Source of the DNA: Streptomyces xylophagus
GTDB lineage: Bacteria > Actinomycetota > Actinomycetes > Streptomycetales > Streptomycetaceae
Length of the DNA: 64,000 nucleotides
Assembly (NCBI RefSeq): GCF_000716435.1
Contig: NZ_JNWO01000007.1
Span: 62,001-126,000, forward strand
Direction: 5' to 3'
Positions 42,737 to 51,260 of the stretch are shown here, piece by piece (position 1 is the first letter of the stretch; every line of letters starts with the position of its first letter). A model generated the notes under the pieces. The model was not told the origin of the DNA. It saw only the letters and a program-made list of their open reading frames with translations, and did not search any database. The position numbers and the translations under genes are program-made.

Positions 42737-44596
42737 ATGCACACCCTGAACATCGGAATTCTGGCCCACGTCGACGCCGGTAAGACCAGCCTCACCGAGC
42801 GGCTGCTGTTCGACCACGGCGCGATCGACCGGCTCGGCAGCGTCGACGCCGGTGACACCCGTACGGACGACGGCGCGATCGAGCGGCAGCGCGGGATCAC
42901 GATCCGTTCGGCCGTCGCCGCGTTCACGTCCGGCGACACCCAGATCAACCTGATCGACACCCCCGGCCACTCGGACTTCATCGCGGAGGTCGAGCGCGCC
43001 CTGGAGGTGCTCGACGGCGCCGTCCTGCTGCTGTCCGCCGTGGAAGGCGTCCAGGCGCAGACCCGCGTCCTGATGCGAACCCTGCGACGGCTACGGCTGC
43101 CCACGCTCGTCTTCGTCAACAAGATCGACCGCGCGGGCGCCCGCGCCGAAGAGTTGCTCGCGGACATCCGACGCCGGCTGACCCCGCACGTCGTCCCGCT
43201 CACGGACGTGACGGGCCTCGGCACACCCGGCGCCCGCGTGCTGCCCCGCCCGCCCGGCGACCCGGAGCTGGCCGAGGCACTTGCCGACGTCGACCCGGCC
43301 ATCCTCGCGGCAGTCGTCGACGGCCCGTCCCCGACCCCGGACGACCTGAGCAAGAGCCTCGCCGCCCGCACCGCCGAAGGCTCGATCCACCCCCTCCTCT
43401 TCGGTTCGGCCCTCGGCGGCCAGGGCGTCACCGAACTCGTCGACCACCTGATCCGGTTGATCCCGCCCTCGGTCACCGGCCCGGGCACACCGAGGGGCAC
43501 AGTGTTCGCGGTGCGCCCCGGTCCCGGCCGCGAACGGACGGCGTATCTGCGGCTCTACGACGGTGAGGTGGCCCCGCAGCAGCGGCTCACGTTCCGCCGG
43601 CACGGGGCGGACGGACGGGCCGTCGAGATCTCCGGACGGGTCACGCGTCTCGAGGTGATCGGCCGACCGGGCCCGCTCACCGCCGGGAACATCGGGGCGC
43701 TGACCGGCCCGAAGGACATCCGGGTCGGCGACCGGCTCGGTGAACTCACCGAGCGGGCACCGCAGTTCGCGCCGCCGACCCTGGAGACCGTCGTACGGGC
43801 CCGGCGCCCCGAGCAGGCGGCGGCGCTGCGCTCGGCGCTGCTGACCCTGGCCGACCAGGACCCGCTGCTGCACGCGCGGCCGGCCGCCTCCGGGGCGACC
43901 GTGCTGCTCCTGTACGGCGAGGTACAGAAGGAGGTCATCGCGGCGACCCTCGTCCAGGACTTCGGCGTCGAGGCCGACTTCGAACCGAGCCGGGTGCGGT
44001 TCCTGGAACGCCCGGCCGGGACCGGCGAGGCCTGCGACGAGTTCCCGTGGCACGACCACACCCACTACTGGGCCACGATCGGGCTGCGCGTCGAACCGGG
44101 AGAGCGCGGCTCCGGCGGGGTCTTCGGCTACGAGACCGAACTCGGCGCCCTCCCCCGCGCGTTCCACCAGGCCATCGAGGACACGGTCCACGCGACGCTG
44201 CTCAGCGGACTGGAGGGCGCACCCGTCACGGACTACCGGGTAACCCTCACCCGCTCCGGGTACGCCGCCCCGATCAGCACGGCGGCCGACTTCCGCGGTC
44301 TCACCCCGATCGTGCTGCGTCGGGCGCTGCGGCTGGCGCGGACGCGACTCTACGAGCCGTACGTCGCGTTCGAGGCGGAGGTCCCGCTCGACGCGCTCGC
44401 GCCGGTGACCGCCCAACTCGCCTCCTGCCGCGCCGAGTTCGCGGGGGCGACGGGCGGTGTCGGCAGTTGGCTGATCACCGGCGAGCTGCCGGCCCGCCGG
44501 GTGCGCGAGGTGGAGCTGAGTCTGCGCGGGCTCACGCACGGTGAGGGGGTGTGGTGGTCGCGTCCGTCCGGTGACCGTGAACTGCGGTCGCACTAG
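42737..44596 (+). CDS. TetM/OtrA-like ribosomal protection GTPase (EF-G paralogue)
   Basis: The 619-residue protein has GILAHVDAGKTSLTERLL (G1), RGITIRSA (G2), DTPGHSDFIAEVERAL (G3) and NKIDRAG (G4), plus EF-G-like domains through the C-terminal VGSWLITGELPARRVREVE. Its length and HTLNIGILAHVDAGKTSLTE start match tetracycline ribosomal protection proteins (TetM about 639, OtrA 663) rather than EF-G (about 700). It would bind the ribosomal A-site region and hydrolyse GTP, possibly dislodging an inhibitor. It is divergent from the prs-tuf pair with a 200-bp gap. Confidence 0.92.
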   Translation: MHTLNIGILAHVDAGKTSLTERLLFDHGAIDRLGSVDAGDTRTDDGAIERQRGITIRSAVAAFTSGDTQINLIDTPGHSDFIAEVERALEVLDGAVLLLSAVEGVQAQTRVLMRTLRRLRLPTLVFVNKIDRAGARAEELLADIRRRLTPHVVPLTDVTGLGTPGARVLPRPPGDPELAEALADVDPAILAAVVDGPSPTPDDLSKSLAARTAEGSIHPLLFGSALGGQGVTELVDHLIRLIPPSVTGPGTPRGTVFAVRPGPGRERTAYLRLYDGEVAPQQRLTFRRHGADGRAVEISGRVTRLEVIGRPGPLTAGNIGALTGPKDIRVGDRLGELTERAPQFAPPTLETVVRARRPEQAAALRSALLTLADQDPLLHARPAASGATVLLLYGEVQKEVIAATLVQDFGVEADFEPSRVRFLERPAGTGEACDEFPWHDHTHYWATIGLRVEPGERGSGGVFGYETELGALPRAFHQAIEDTVHATLLSGLEGAPVTDYRVTLTRSGYAAPISTAADFRGLTPIVLRRALRLARTRLYEPYVAFEAEVPLDALAPVTAQLASCRAEFAGATGGVGSWLITGELPARRVREVELSLRGLTHGEGVWWSRPSGDRELRSH

Positions 44597-44603
44597 CGGG
44601 TGT

Positions 44604-45794
44604 TCACCAGGACACGGGCAGCCGTAGCGGGCCGCGGGTCAGTTGTCCCTCCCGCCACTCGATGGTGTCCGGGGTGAACTCGGCGCGCAGCAGCGGGAAT
44701 CGGGCGGTCAGGCGGTGCAGGCCCAGTTCGAGTTCCAGGCGGGCCAGCCAGGCGCCCAGACAGTGGTGGGGTCCCGCCCCGAAGATCACGCCGGGTACCG
44801 GCAGCGGGGCGGTCACGTCGGGCGGGCCCACGGGATAGACGTCGGGATCCCGGCTGGCGGAGTTGGTCTGGACGGCGACCACGCTGCCCGCCGGGATCGT
44901 CACCCCGCCGATCTCGACGTCCTCGACGGCCCGGCGGATCAGCCCGGGCAGCACGCGGCCCTCGCTGAGCGGCACGTGGCGCAGCAGTTGCTCGGCGGCG
45001 GTCGCGGCCGTCTCCTCGTTCTCGGCGAGGGCGGTCCGGGCCGCCTGTCCGTCGGTGAGGAGGTAGACGACGATGTTGCCGAGCGCGGTCATGGTGGTCT
45101 CGTGTCCGGCGACGACGAGTCCGCAGACCAGCGCCACCAGGTGCCGGTCCTCGATGCCGAGGCTGTCGCCCGCCGTCACCAGTGCGCTCACCAGGTCCTC
45201 GCCGGGGTTCCGGCGCCGTTCGTCGATCAGCCGGCCGGCGAACACCCCGAACTCGGTCATGGCGGCGATGACCTGCTCCGCCGTGTGCGCACCGCCGGAC
45301 AGGGCGTGGTCGGCCCAGTTCCGGATGCGGTCGCGCTCCAGGTGGTCGAGCCCCATGAGCCGGCAGATCACCGAGACCGGCAGCGGACAGGTGAACCCCT
45401 CGACGATGTCGGCGGGTTGCGACTGCCGGGCGAAGTCGTCGAGGAGCGCGTCGACCACCGAGGCCACCCAGGGCCGCCACCGGGCGATCGCGCGGGGCGT
45501 GAACGCCCGCTGCACGGTGCCGCGCAGCCGTTGGTGCCCGGCACCGTCCTGGTTCAGCAGCCCGTCCGGGTTGTCGAGGATGTTCGGTACGACGAGGAGC
45601 GGCGGCGCGTCCTTCGCGTGCAGCGAACTCCGGTCGAAGCGGGGGTCCATGAGCACCCGCCGTACGTCGGCGTACCGGGTGACGAGCCACACCGGGGTAC
45701 CCGTGGCCAGTGTCACGAGACGGGGCGGAGCGGACTCCGGATAGGTCACGAGATGCATGGGGAGAAGCGGCGGGGAAATGCTGTCTGCGGTCAT
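44604..45794 (-). CDS. Cytochrome P450 with QxxR in place of ExxR
   Basis: The 396-residue P450 has the I-helix LVVAGHETTMTALG and the heme loop FGAGPHHCLGAWLARLELE with Cys345, both normal. At the K-helix, however, it reads AEQLLRHVP, so Q269 occupies the position of the invariant Glu of ExxR (codon CAA at 44988-44990). The neighbouring residues align without gaps. It has no adjacent ferredoxin. ATG 45794 lies 6 bp after AGGAG. It ends next to the TetM-like gene, convergent with it. Heme incorporation and activity need testing; the substrate is unknown. Confidence 0.9.
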   Translation of the reverse strand: MTADSISPPLLPMHLVTYPESAPPRLVTLATGTPVWLVTRYADVRRVLMDPRFDRSSLHAKDAPPLLVVPNILDNPDGLLNQDGAGHQRLRGTVQRAFTPRAIARWRPWVASVVDALLDDFARQSQPADIVEGFTCPLPVSVICRLMGLDHLERDRIRNWADHALSGGAHTAEQVIAAMTEFGVFAGRLIDERRRNPGEDLVSALVTAGDSLGIEDRHLVALVCGLVVAGHETTMTALGNIVVYLLTDGQAARTALAENEETAATAAEQLLRHVPLSEGRVLPGLIRRAVEDVEIGGVTIPAGSVVAVQTNSASRDPDVYPVGPPDVTAPLPVPGVIFGAGPHHCLGAWLARLELELGLHRLTARFPLLRAEFTPDTIEWREGQLTRGPLRLPVSW

Positions 45795-45938
45795 CCGGGA
45801 CTCCTGGCGGGCCGGAACAGTGACTTTTCACGCTAGTGCGCCCTCCACGCTCCCGTCAGCGGGTTCATTCGGCCAACAGGTCGGTCTGACAAGCGATTTG
45901 AGGGGCATGCGGATACAGAGGAAGGGAGGGCCGTCCCC

Positions 45939-46601
45939 ATGACGACTTCCATCAGCCGTACGACCCGGCGCATGCCGGGCTGGGCGAAGGTGCTCACCGC
46001 CGTCGTCGTTGTGATCGCCGTGCTGTTCGCGGGGCTCCGACTGGCCGTGCTCCCGGGACTGCGGGACATCTTCGGCACCGAGACCCACGACCGTTCGGGT
46101 CCCGCTCTGCTCAAGTCCATTCAGGACATGAGCCGTTACGACGCGGCCGCCGGCAACTTCCAGGTCGTCGTGGACCTGGAGAAGGACGCCAAGTTCCTGC
46201 CCCAGGCGATCCGCGGCACCCGCACGCTGTACGTCGGCGCGGGCACCGTGGAGGGCTATGTCGACCTGGGCAAGCTCGGCAAGCAGGACGTGACGGTCAA
46301 CAGCGACCGCACGTCGGCCAGTATCAAGCTGCCGCACGCGACGCTCGGCAAGCCCGCGCTGGACCCGGACCACTCCTACACGGTCTCCAAGCAGCGCGGT
46401 CTGCTGGACCGCCTGGGCGACATCTTCTCCGACAACCCCAACAGCGAGCAGGCCGTGCAGAAGCTCGCCTCCAAGCACATCGCCGAGGCGGCGAAGACCA
46501 GCGGCCTGACCACCCGCGCCGAGACGAACACCACCAACATGCTCAAGGGTCTCCTCGGCTCGCTCGGCTTCAAGAACGTGAACATCTCGTACAGCGCCTG
46601 A
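45939..46601 (+). CDS. DUF4230 membrane-anchored protein
   Basis: The 220-residue protein has one N-terminal helix (WAKVLTAVVVVIAVLFAGLRLAVL) and an external domain with GPALLKSIQDMSRYDAAAGNFQVVVDLEKD, the DUF4230 signature. HIAEAAKTSGLTTRAETNTTNMLKGLLGSLGFKNVNI closes the domain. No activity is known for the family. AGGGAGG precedes ATG 45939. The VanZ-family gene starts 40 bp downstream in the same direction. Confidence 0.85.
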   Translation: MTTSISRTTRRMPGWAKVLTAVVVVIAVLFAGLRLAVLPGLRDIFGTETHDRSGPALLKSIQDMSRYDAAAGNFQVVVDLEKDAKFLPQAIRGTRTLYVGAGTVEGYVDLGKLGKQDVTVNSDRTSASIKLPHATLGKPALDPDHSYTVSKQRGLLDRLGDIFSDNPNSEQAVQKLASKHIAEAAKTSGLTTRAETNTTNMLKGLLGSLGFKNVNISYSA

Positions 46602-46641
46602 CCGGACACTGATCAACCATGAATAACTGGAGGCCCACCGC

Positions 46642-47238
46642 ATGGCCCGTACCGTCTCGCGCCTGCGCACCACCAAGAAGACGGAGCCCGATTCGAGGTC
46701 GACCCGCCCCGAGCGCGGACGCCATCGACTGTCCCTCCCTGTACGTCTGTTGGCGATGCTGATCGGCTTCGTCCTCATGGTGGCCTTCGCCGTCGTACTG
46801 GCCAAGCTCACGCTGGAGCCGTCCCCCGCGTCCAAGGCGCTCGTGCACACCAATCTGCACCCGGGCCGTTCCCTGAAGGCCTATCTCGACCAGCCGGCCA
46901 TGCGGGACGCCATCAAGCAGATCGGCGGGAACGTGGTGCTCGGCATCCCGTTCGGGGTGCTGGTGCCCGTGTTCGCACCACGGGCACGCGGCATTCTGAA
47001 AGTGCTGCTACTGACGGCGACCGTCATGCTTCTGGTGGAGTTCGCGCAGGGCGCGCTGATCACCGGGCGGGCCTTCGACATCGACGACGTCATCCTCAAC
47101 ACCTCGGGCGCGCTGATCGGTTGGGTCCTGCTGGGGCGCCGGCTCGGCCGGGCGGTGCACGCGCGGAAGCCCGTCGCGAAGGCAGCAAGGACAACAAAGC
47201 CAGCGAAGGCGTCCAAAGCGCCGAAGGCCGCTTCGTAA
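46642..47238 (+). CDS. VanZ-family membrane protein
   Basis: The 198-residue protein has three to four hydrophobic helices; LGIPFGVLVPVFAPRARGILKVLLL, LVEFAQGALITGRAFDIDDVILNTSGALIGWVL is the VanZ core, where RxxDxDDxxxNTxGxxxG is conserved. The C-terminal tail is Ala/Lys/Pro-rich. VanZ proteins are associated with teicoplanin tolerance, but most actinobacterial members have no known role. ACTGGAGG precedes ATG 46642. Confidence 0.88.
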   Translation: MARTVSRLRTTKKTEPDSRSTRPERGRHRLSLPVRLLAMLIGFVLMVAFAVVLAKLTLEPSPASKALVHTNLHPGRSLKAYLDQPAMRDAIKQIGGNVVLGIPFGVLVPVFAPRARGILKVLLLTATVMLLVEFAQGALITGRAFDIDDVILNTSGALIGWVLLGRRLGRAVHARKPVAKAARTTKPAKASKAPKAAS

Positions 47239-47241
47239 CGA

Positions 47242-47282
47242 TCAACTACTGGCCCGTAACATTCAACTACTGGTCCGTACCA
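47242..47282. promoter_or_regulatory. Direct repeats upstream of the glucanase gene
   Basis: TCAACTACTGGCCCGTAACA (47242-47261) and TCAACTACTGGTCCGTACCA (47263-47282) differ at two positions, with a 21-bp period. They lie just upstream of the likely -35 box. The second copy loosely resembles the DasR box. Confidence 0.6.
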
Positions 47283-47287
47283 AGGTA

Positions 47288-47317
47288 TTGACGCTCTCCT
47301 TATCTCACTCCTTAAAT
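47288..47317 (+). promoter_or_regulatory. Promoter of the GH16 gene
   Basis: TTGACG (47288-47293) and TTAAAT (47312-47317) are spaced 18 bp. The region is unusually AT-rich for this genome. The direct repeats abut its upstream side. Confidence 0.5.
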
Positions 47318-47391
47318 CAAGAGGCGACGCTTTCACCCCCCACCTCAGTCGGCGTGTCGGTCCCCACGTCCGCCGCACAGAAGGGAATGCC

Positions 47392-48633
47392 GTGGCCTCC
47401 CCACGACTCCTGCGCAGATGCCTCTTCGCCGCCCTGTCCGCCGCACTGGTCGCGTCCGCCGCGATCGGTCCGGCGCAGGCGGTCTCCTCGTCGGCCGCCC
47501 AGGCCGACGCCGTCACGTTCTCCGACACCTTCGACGGGACCGCCGGCAGTGCCGTCAACTCCTCGAAGTGGTCACTGGAGACCGGCGACAACGTCAACAA
47601 CCACGAGCGCGAGTACTACACGTCCGGTACCAACAACGCGGCCCTGGACGGCCAGGGCCATCTGGTGATCACGGCCAAGAAGGAGAACCCGGCCAACTAC
47701 CAGTGTTGGTACGGCACTTGTCAGTACACCTCGGCCCGGATGAACACCTCCGGGAAGTTCAGCGCGCAGTACGGGCATGTCGAGGCCCGGATGAAGATCC
47801 CGCGCGGGCAGGGCATGTGGCCCGCGTTCTGGATGCTCGGCACTGACATCGGTTCGGTCGGCTGGCCCAACTCGGGTGAGATCGACGTCATGGAGAACGT
47901 CGGCTACGAGCCCTCCACGATCCACGGCACCATCCACGGCCCCGGCTACTCCGGCTCGAACGGCATCGGCGCCGCCTACACGCTGGCGAACGGCGCGGCC
48001 TTCGCGGACGCCTTCCACACGTTCGCCGTCGACTGGGCGCCCAACTCGATCAAGTGGTCGGTCGACGGTGTCGTCTACCAGACCCGCACACCCGCCGACG
48101 TGGGCAGCAACACCTGGGCCTTCAACAAGCCGTTCTTCCTGATCCTCAACCTGGCGGTCGGCGGCGACTGGCCCGGCGACCCGAACAGCGCCACGGCCTT
48201 CCCGGCCCAGCTGGTGGTGGACTCGGTGTCGGTGACCACGAGCAACACGGCCACCGGGGTGGCGATCAAGGGTCTCGCCGGCAAGTGCGTCGACGTCAAC
48301 GGTGCGAGCTCCGCCAACGGGACCGCCATCCAGCTCTACGACTGCAACGGCTCCGCCGCCCAGCAGTGGACGGTGGGCTCCGACGGCACGATCCGCGCGC
48401 TCGGCAAGTGCCTGGACGTGAACGCCGGCGGCACCGCGGACGGCACCAAGGTCCAGCTCTACGACTGCAACGGCTCCGCCGCCCAGCAGTGGGCCGTCAG
48501 CTCGGCGAACGACATCGTCAACCCGCAGGCCAACAAGTGCCTGGACGTGACCGGCAACAACTCCGCGAACGGCACGCCGCTGCAGATCTGGACCTGCTCG
48601 GGCGCCGCCAACCAGAAGTGGACGGTCGGCTGA
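47392..48633 (+). CDS. Secreted GH16 endo-1,3-beta-glucanase with CBM13 lectin
   Basis: The 413-residue enzyme has a Sec signal peptide (cleavage near GPAQA-V, residue 30). The GH16 domain carries the catalytic signature E163-I-D165-V-M-E168 in SGEIDVMENVG, together with MKIPRGQGMWPAFWMLG and NLAVGGDWPG. From about residue 285 a ricin-type CBM13 has three QxW-type repeats (AAQQWTVG, AAQQWAVS, NQKWTVG). It should hydrolyse beta-1,3-glucans, for example in fungal walls, while the lectin binds galactosyl or xylan residues. GTG 47392 has AGAAGGGAA upstream. Confidence 0.95.
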   Translation: MASPRLLRRCLFAALSAALVASAAIGPAQAVSSSAAQADAVTFSDTFDGTAGSAVNSSKWSLETGDNVNNHEREYYTSGTNNAALDGQGHLVITAKKENPANYQCWYGTCQYTSARMNTSGKFSAQYGHVEARMKIPRGQGMWPAFWMLGTDIGSVGWPNSGEIDVMENVGYEPSTIHGTIHGPGYSGSNGIGAAYTLANGAAFADAFHTFAVDWAPNSIKWSVDGVVYQTRTPADVGSNTWAFNKPFFLILNLAVGGDWPGDPNSATAFPAQLVVDSVSVTTSNTATGVAIKGLAGKCVDVNGASSANGTAIQLYDCNGSAAQQWTVGSDGTIRALGKCLDVNAGGTADGTKVQLYDCNGSAAQQWAVSSANDIVNPQANKCLDVTGNNSANGTPLQIWTCSGAANQKWTVG

Positions 48634-48651
48634 GTCCACAGGCCGTAGGGA

Positions 48652-48888
48652 CTAGTGCGGCAACCAGGTGAGCTTGTCCCCACCGACCCAGCGGACCACG
48701 TCCGGGTCGTCCAGGTCGCGGACCGTGATGCCGCACACGGCCGCGACCTCCAGGACATCGGTGATGCCTCGGGCCTCGCAGACCATTTCCCCGTCGATCT
48801 GCACGATGCGGAACGGCGGGGTACCGGGCTGCACCTTGAGCACCATGATCCGCGGGGTCGAGATGTGCGGGCTGGCGATTTCGGTCAT
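48652..48888 (-). CDS. Small conserved hypothetical protein
   Basis: This 78-residue protein begins MTEIASPHISTPRIMVLKVQPGTPPFRIVQIDGEMV and ends VVRWVGGDKLTWLPH. It has no signal peptide or membrane helix and is acidic and compact, with two likely helices. I recall similar small proteins across Streptomyces but no function. The ribosome site before ATG 48888 is weak; upstream in-frame residues have poor coding character, so I kept the short form. Confidence 0.65.
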   Translation of the reverse strand: MTEIASPHISTPRIMVLKVQPGTPPFRIVQIDGEMVCEARGITDVLEVAAVCGITVRDLDDPDVVRWVGGDKLTWLPH

Positions 48889-48968
48889 GCAATAGAGCCT
48901 AGAACGCATCACGCGGTCGCGAGTGGTCCACGGTTTCCGTCCGGGGACCACTCGCGGGAGGAGGCTCG

Positions 48969-49991
48969 ATGGATCCCGTGCAGGCACTGGACCGGATCGC
49001 CTTCCTGCTGGAACGCTCCCTGGCCCCGACCTACCGCGTACGCGCCTTCCGTACGGCGGCCAGGGTCCTGGCGGCACTCCCCGACGGCGAGATCGCCGAA
49101 CGCGCCGCCGCCGGGACGCTGGAGTCCCTCAAGGGCATCGGCCCGAAGACCGCACAGGTGGCCCGCGAGGCCCTCTCCGGGCAGGTTCCCGCCTATCTGC
49201 AGCAACTGGAGGCCGAGGCCCCGATCCCGTCCAGCCCCGGCGGCAAGAAGCTGCGGGCGCTGCTGCGCGGCGACTGCCACCTCCACTCCGACTGGTCGGA
49301 CGGCGGCAGCCCGATCGAGGAGATGGGCCGTACGGCGGCCCGGCTCGGCCATGAGTGGGCGGTGCTGACCGACCACTCGCCCCGGTTGACCGTGGCCCGC
49401 GGACTGTCCCCGGAGCGGCTGCGCGAGCAGCTGGACGTGGTGGCCGCGCTGAACGAGACCTGGGCGCCGTTCCGGCTGCTCACCGGCATCGAGTGCGACA
49501 TCCTCGACGACGGCTCGCTGGACCAGGAACCGGAGCTGCTGGAGCGGCTCGACCTTGTCGTGGTCTCCGTGCACTCCAAGCTGCGCATGGAATCCCGCGC
49601 CATGACCCGCCGCATGGTGGCCGCCGTACGGAATCCGTACGCGGACGTCCTCGGGCACTGCACCGGGCGGCTGCTCATCGGGCGGGACGGAGGTGCCGCG
49701 CGGCCGGAGTCGGAGTTCGACGCGGACGAGGTGTTCGCCGCGTGTGCCGAGTCCGGGACGGCCGTGGAGATCAACAGCCGTCCGGAACGGCTCGACCCGC
49801 CGAGGCGGCTGCTGCGGAAGGCCGTCGACGCCGGGGTGCTGTTCTCGATCGACACGGACGCGCACGCGCCCGGTCAGCTCGACTGGCAGATCAACGGCTG
49901 TGCGCGGGCGGAGGAGTGCGGGGTGTCCGCCGAACGGGTGCTGACGACCTGGTCGGCGGAGAAGCTACTGGACTGGACCACTGGCAAGTGA
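48969..49991 (+). CDS. Helix-hairpin-helix / PHP-domain phosphoesterase
   Basis: The 340-residue protein has an N-terminal helical segment with a HhH DNA-binding motif (TLESLKGIGPKTAQVAREAL), as in PolX-like polymerases. A full PHP domain follows: GDCHLHSDWSDGG, VLTDHSPRL, IECDILDDG, VVSVHSKL, VLGHCTGR and DTDAHAPGQL. The polymerase palm is absent, so it is a stand-alone HhH-PHP nuclease or phosphoesterase probably acting on DNA ends. It may need three metal ions through the His/Asp ligands. GGGAGGAGG precedes ATG 48969. Confidence 0.9.
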   Translation: MDPVQALDRIAFLLERSLAPTYRVRAFRTAARVLAALPDGEIAERAAAGTLESLKGIGPKTAQVAREALSGQVPAYLQQLEAEAPIPSSPGGKKLRALLRGDCHLHSDWSDGGSPIEEMGRTAARLGHEWAVLTDHSPRLTVARGLSPERLREQLDVVAALNETWAPFRLLTGIECDILDDGSLDQEPELLERLDLVVVSVHSKLRMESRAMTRRMVAAVRNPYADVLGHCTGRLLIGRDGGAARPESEFDADEVFAACAESGTAVEINSRPERLDPPRRLLRKAVDAGVLFSIDTDAHAPGQLDWQINGCARAEECGVSAERVLTTWSAEKLLDWTTGK

Positions 49992-50171
49992 TGCACATCA
50001 CCGCGTGCGGCGACCCGCCCAGGAACACTCACAGGTGGTTCCCCGTTGAACAGACCGTGGGTGCGGAGGGAACAGTGTCCCCGGGCCTCAACCTCCGCCC
50101 ACAGGGAAGATCGTTCGGCTGAAGCCCTGTGGAGCCTTTCGCCGCGAGGCGACCGCCTTCCGTGCCCACCA

Positions 50172-50215
50172 CTTGGCCGCCCCGGCCGTGATTCCCCCGT
50201 CGCGGTCGGGGCTTC
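50172..50215 (+). terminator. GC-rich stem-loop in the PHP-SDR gap
   Basis: CCCCGGCCG (near 50179) and CGGTCGGGG (near 50203) pair with one G-U, followed by CTTCTCC. The rest of the 296-bp gap shows no gene. Confidence 0.4.
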
Positions 50216-50249
50216 TCCCTGTCCGGGTCCGCCCCCGGCTCTCCTCGGC

Positions 50250-50280
50250 TTGACTTGGAGCGCACTTCAATTCGTAGCGT
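50250..50280 (+). promoter_or_regulatory. MerR-type promoter with 19-bp spacer, leaderless
   Basis: TTGACT (50250-50255) and TAGCGT (50275-50280) are 19 bp apart, the over-long spacing that MerR-family activators correct, with the dyad-like TTGGAGCGCACTTCAA between. The -10 box ends only 7 bp before ATG 50288, so the transcript should begin at or next to the start codon. Confidence 0.6.
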
Positions 50281-50287
50281 TCCTGGT

Positions 50288-51256
50288 ATGACCACTGCAC
50301 AGCACAAGATCGGTTCGGGATTCGACGACAAGAGCACCGCCGACGACGTCCTGGACGGCCTCGACCTCGGCGGCAAGCTCGCGATCGTGACCGGTGGCTA
50401 CTCCGGCCTCGGCCTGGAGGCCACCCGCGCGCTCACCAAGGCGGGCGCCCAGGTGATCGTCCCCGCCCGCCGCCCGGACGCCGCCCGGGAGGCCGTGGCC
50501 GGCCTGCCCGGCGTCGAGGTGGACGAGCTGGACCTCGCCGACCTGGAGAGCGTGCGCGGCTTCGCCGAGCGGTTCCTCGCCTCCGGCCGCACCGTCGACT
50601 ACATGATCGACAACGCCGGGATCATGGCCTGCCCGGAGACCCGGGTCGGGCCCGGCTGGGAGGCGCAGTTCGCCACCAACCACCTCGGCCACTTCGCCCT
50701 CGTCAACCGCCTGTGGCCGGCCATCGAGCCGGGCGGCGCCCGCGTCGTCTCGGTGTCCTCGCGTGCCCACCACTTCTCCGGGATGCGCTGGGACGACGTC
50801 CAGTGGAACCGCGGCTACGACAAGTGGGAGGCATACGGCCAGGCGAAGACGGCGAACGTCCTGTTCGCCGTCCACCTCGACAAGCTCGCCGCCGACCGCG
50901 GTGTCCGCGCGTTCTCGCTCCACCCGGGCGGCATCATCACCCCGCTGCAGCGCCACCTTCCCAAGGAGGAGATGGTCGAGCGCGGCTGGATCGACGAGCA
51001 GGGCAACCCGCTCAACCCGGAGGGCTTCAAGACCCCGGAGCAGGGCGCGGCCACCGAGGTGTGGGCGGCGACCTCGCCCCAGCTGAACGGCATGGGCGGC
51101 GTCTATCTGGAGGACTGCGACATCGCCGAGCCCGCCCCTGCCGAGGCCGACGCCGACATGCGCGTCGGCGTCAAGTCCTGGGCGACCGACCCCGAGCAGG
51201 CGGCGCGACTGTGGGAGTTGTCGGCCGAGCTGACGGGTGTGAACGCGTTCGCGTGA
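50288..51256 (+). CDS. Short-chain dehydrogenase/reductase
   Basis: The 322-residue SDR has the cofactor loop TGGYSGLGLEATRAL, the NAGIM motif, Ser in VVSVSSRAHH and the catalytic Tyr-x-x-x-Lys in YGQAKTANVLFA. The pattern is that of the WW-domain-oxidoreductase/retinol-dehydrogenase-like SDR group using NADP(H). The substrate is unknown. No ribosome site exists because the transcript appears leaderless; an open frame from 50255 would start inside the promoter. Confidence 0.92.
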   Translation: MTTAQHKIGSGFDDKSTADDVLDGLDLGGKLAIVTGGYSGLGLEATRALTKAGAQVIVPARRPDAAREAVAGLPGVEVDELDLADLESVRGFAERFLASGRTVDYMIDNAGIMACPETRVGPGWEAQFATNHLGHFALVNRLWPAIEPGGARVVSVSSRAHHFSGMRWDDVQWNRGYDKWEAYGQAKTANVLFAVHLDKLAADRGVRAFSLHPGGIITPLQRHLPKEEMVERGWIDEQGNPLNPEGFKTPEQGAATEVWAATSPQLNGMGGVYLEDCDIAEPAPAEADADMRVGVKSWATDPEQAARLWELSAELTGVNAFA

Positions 51257-51260
51257 GCCG

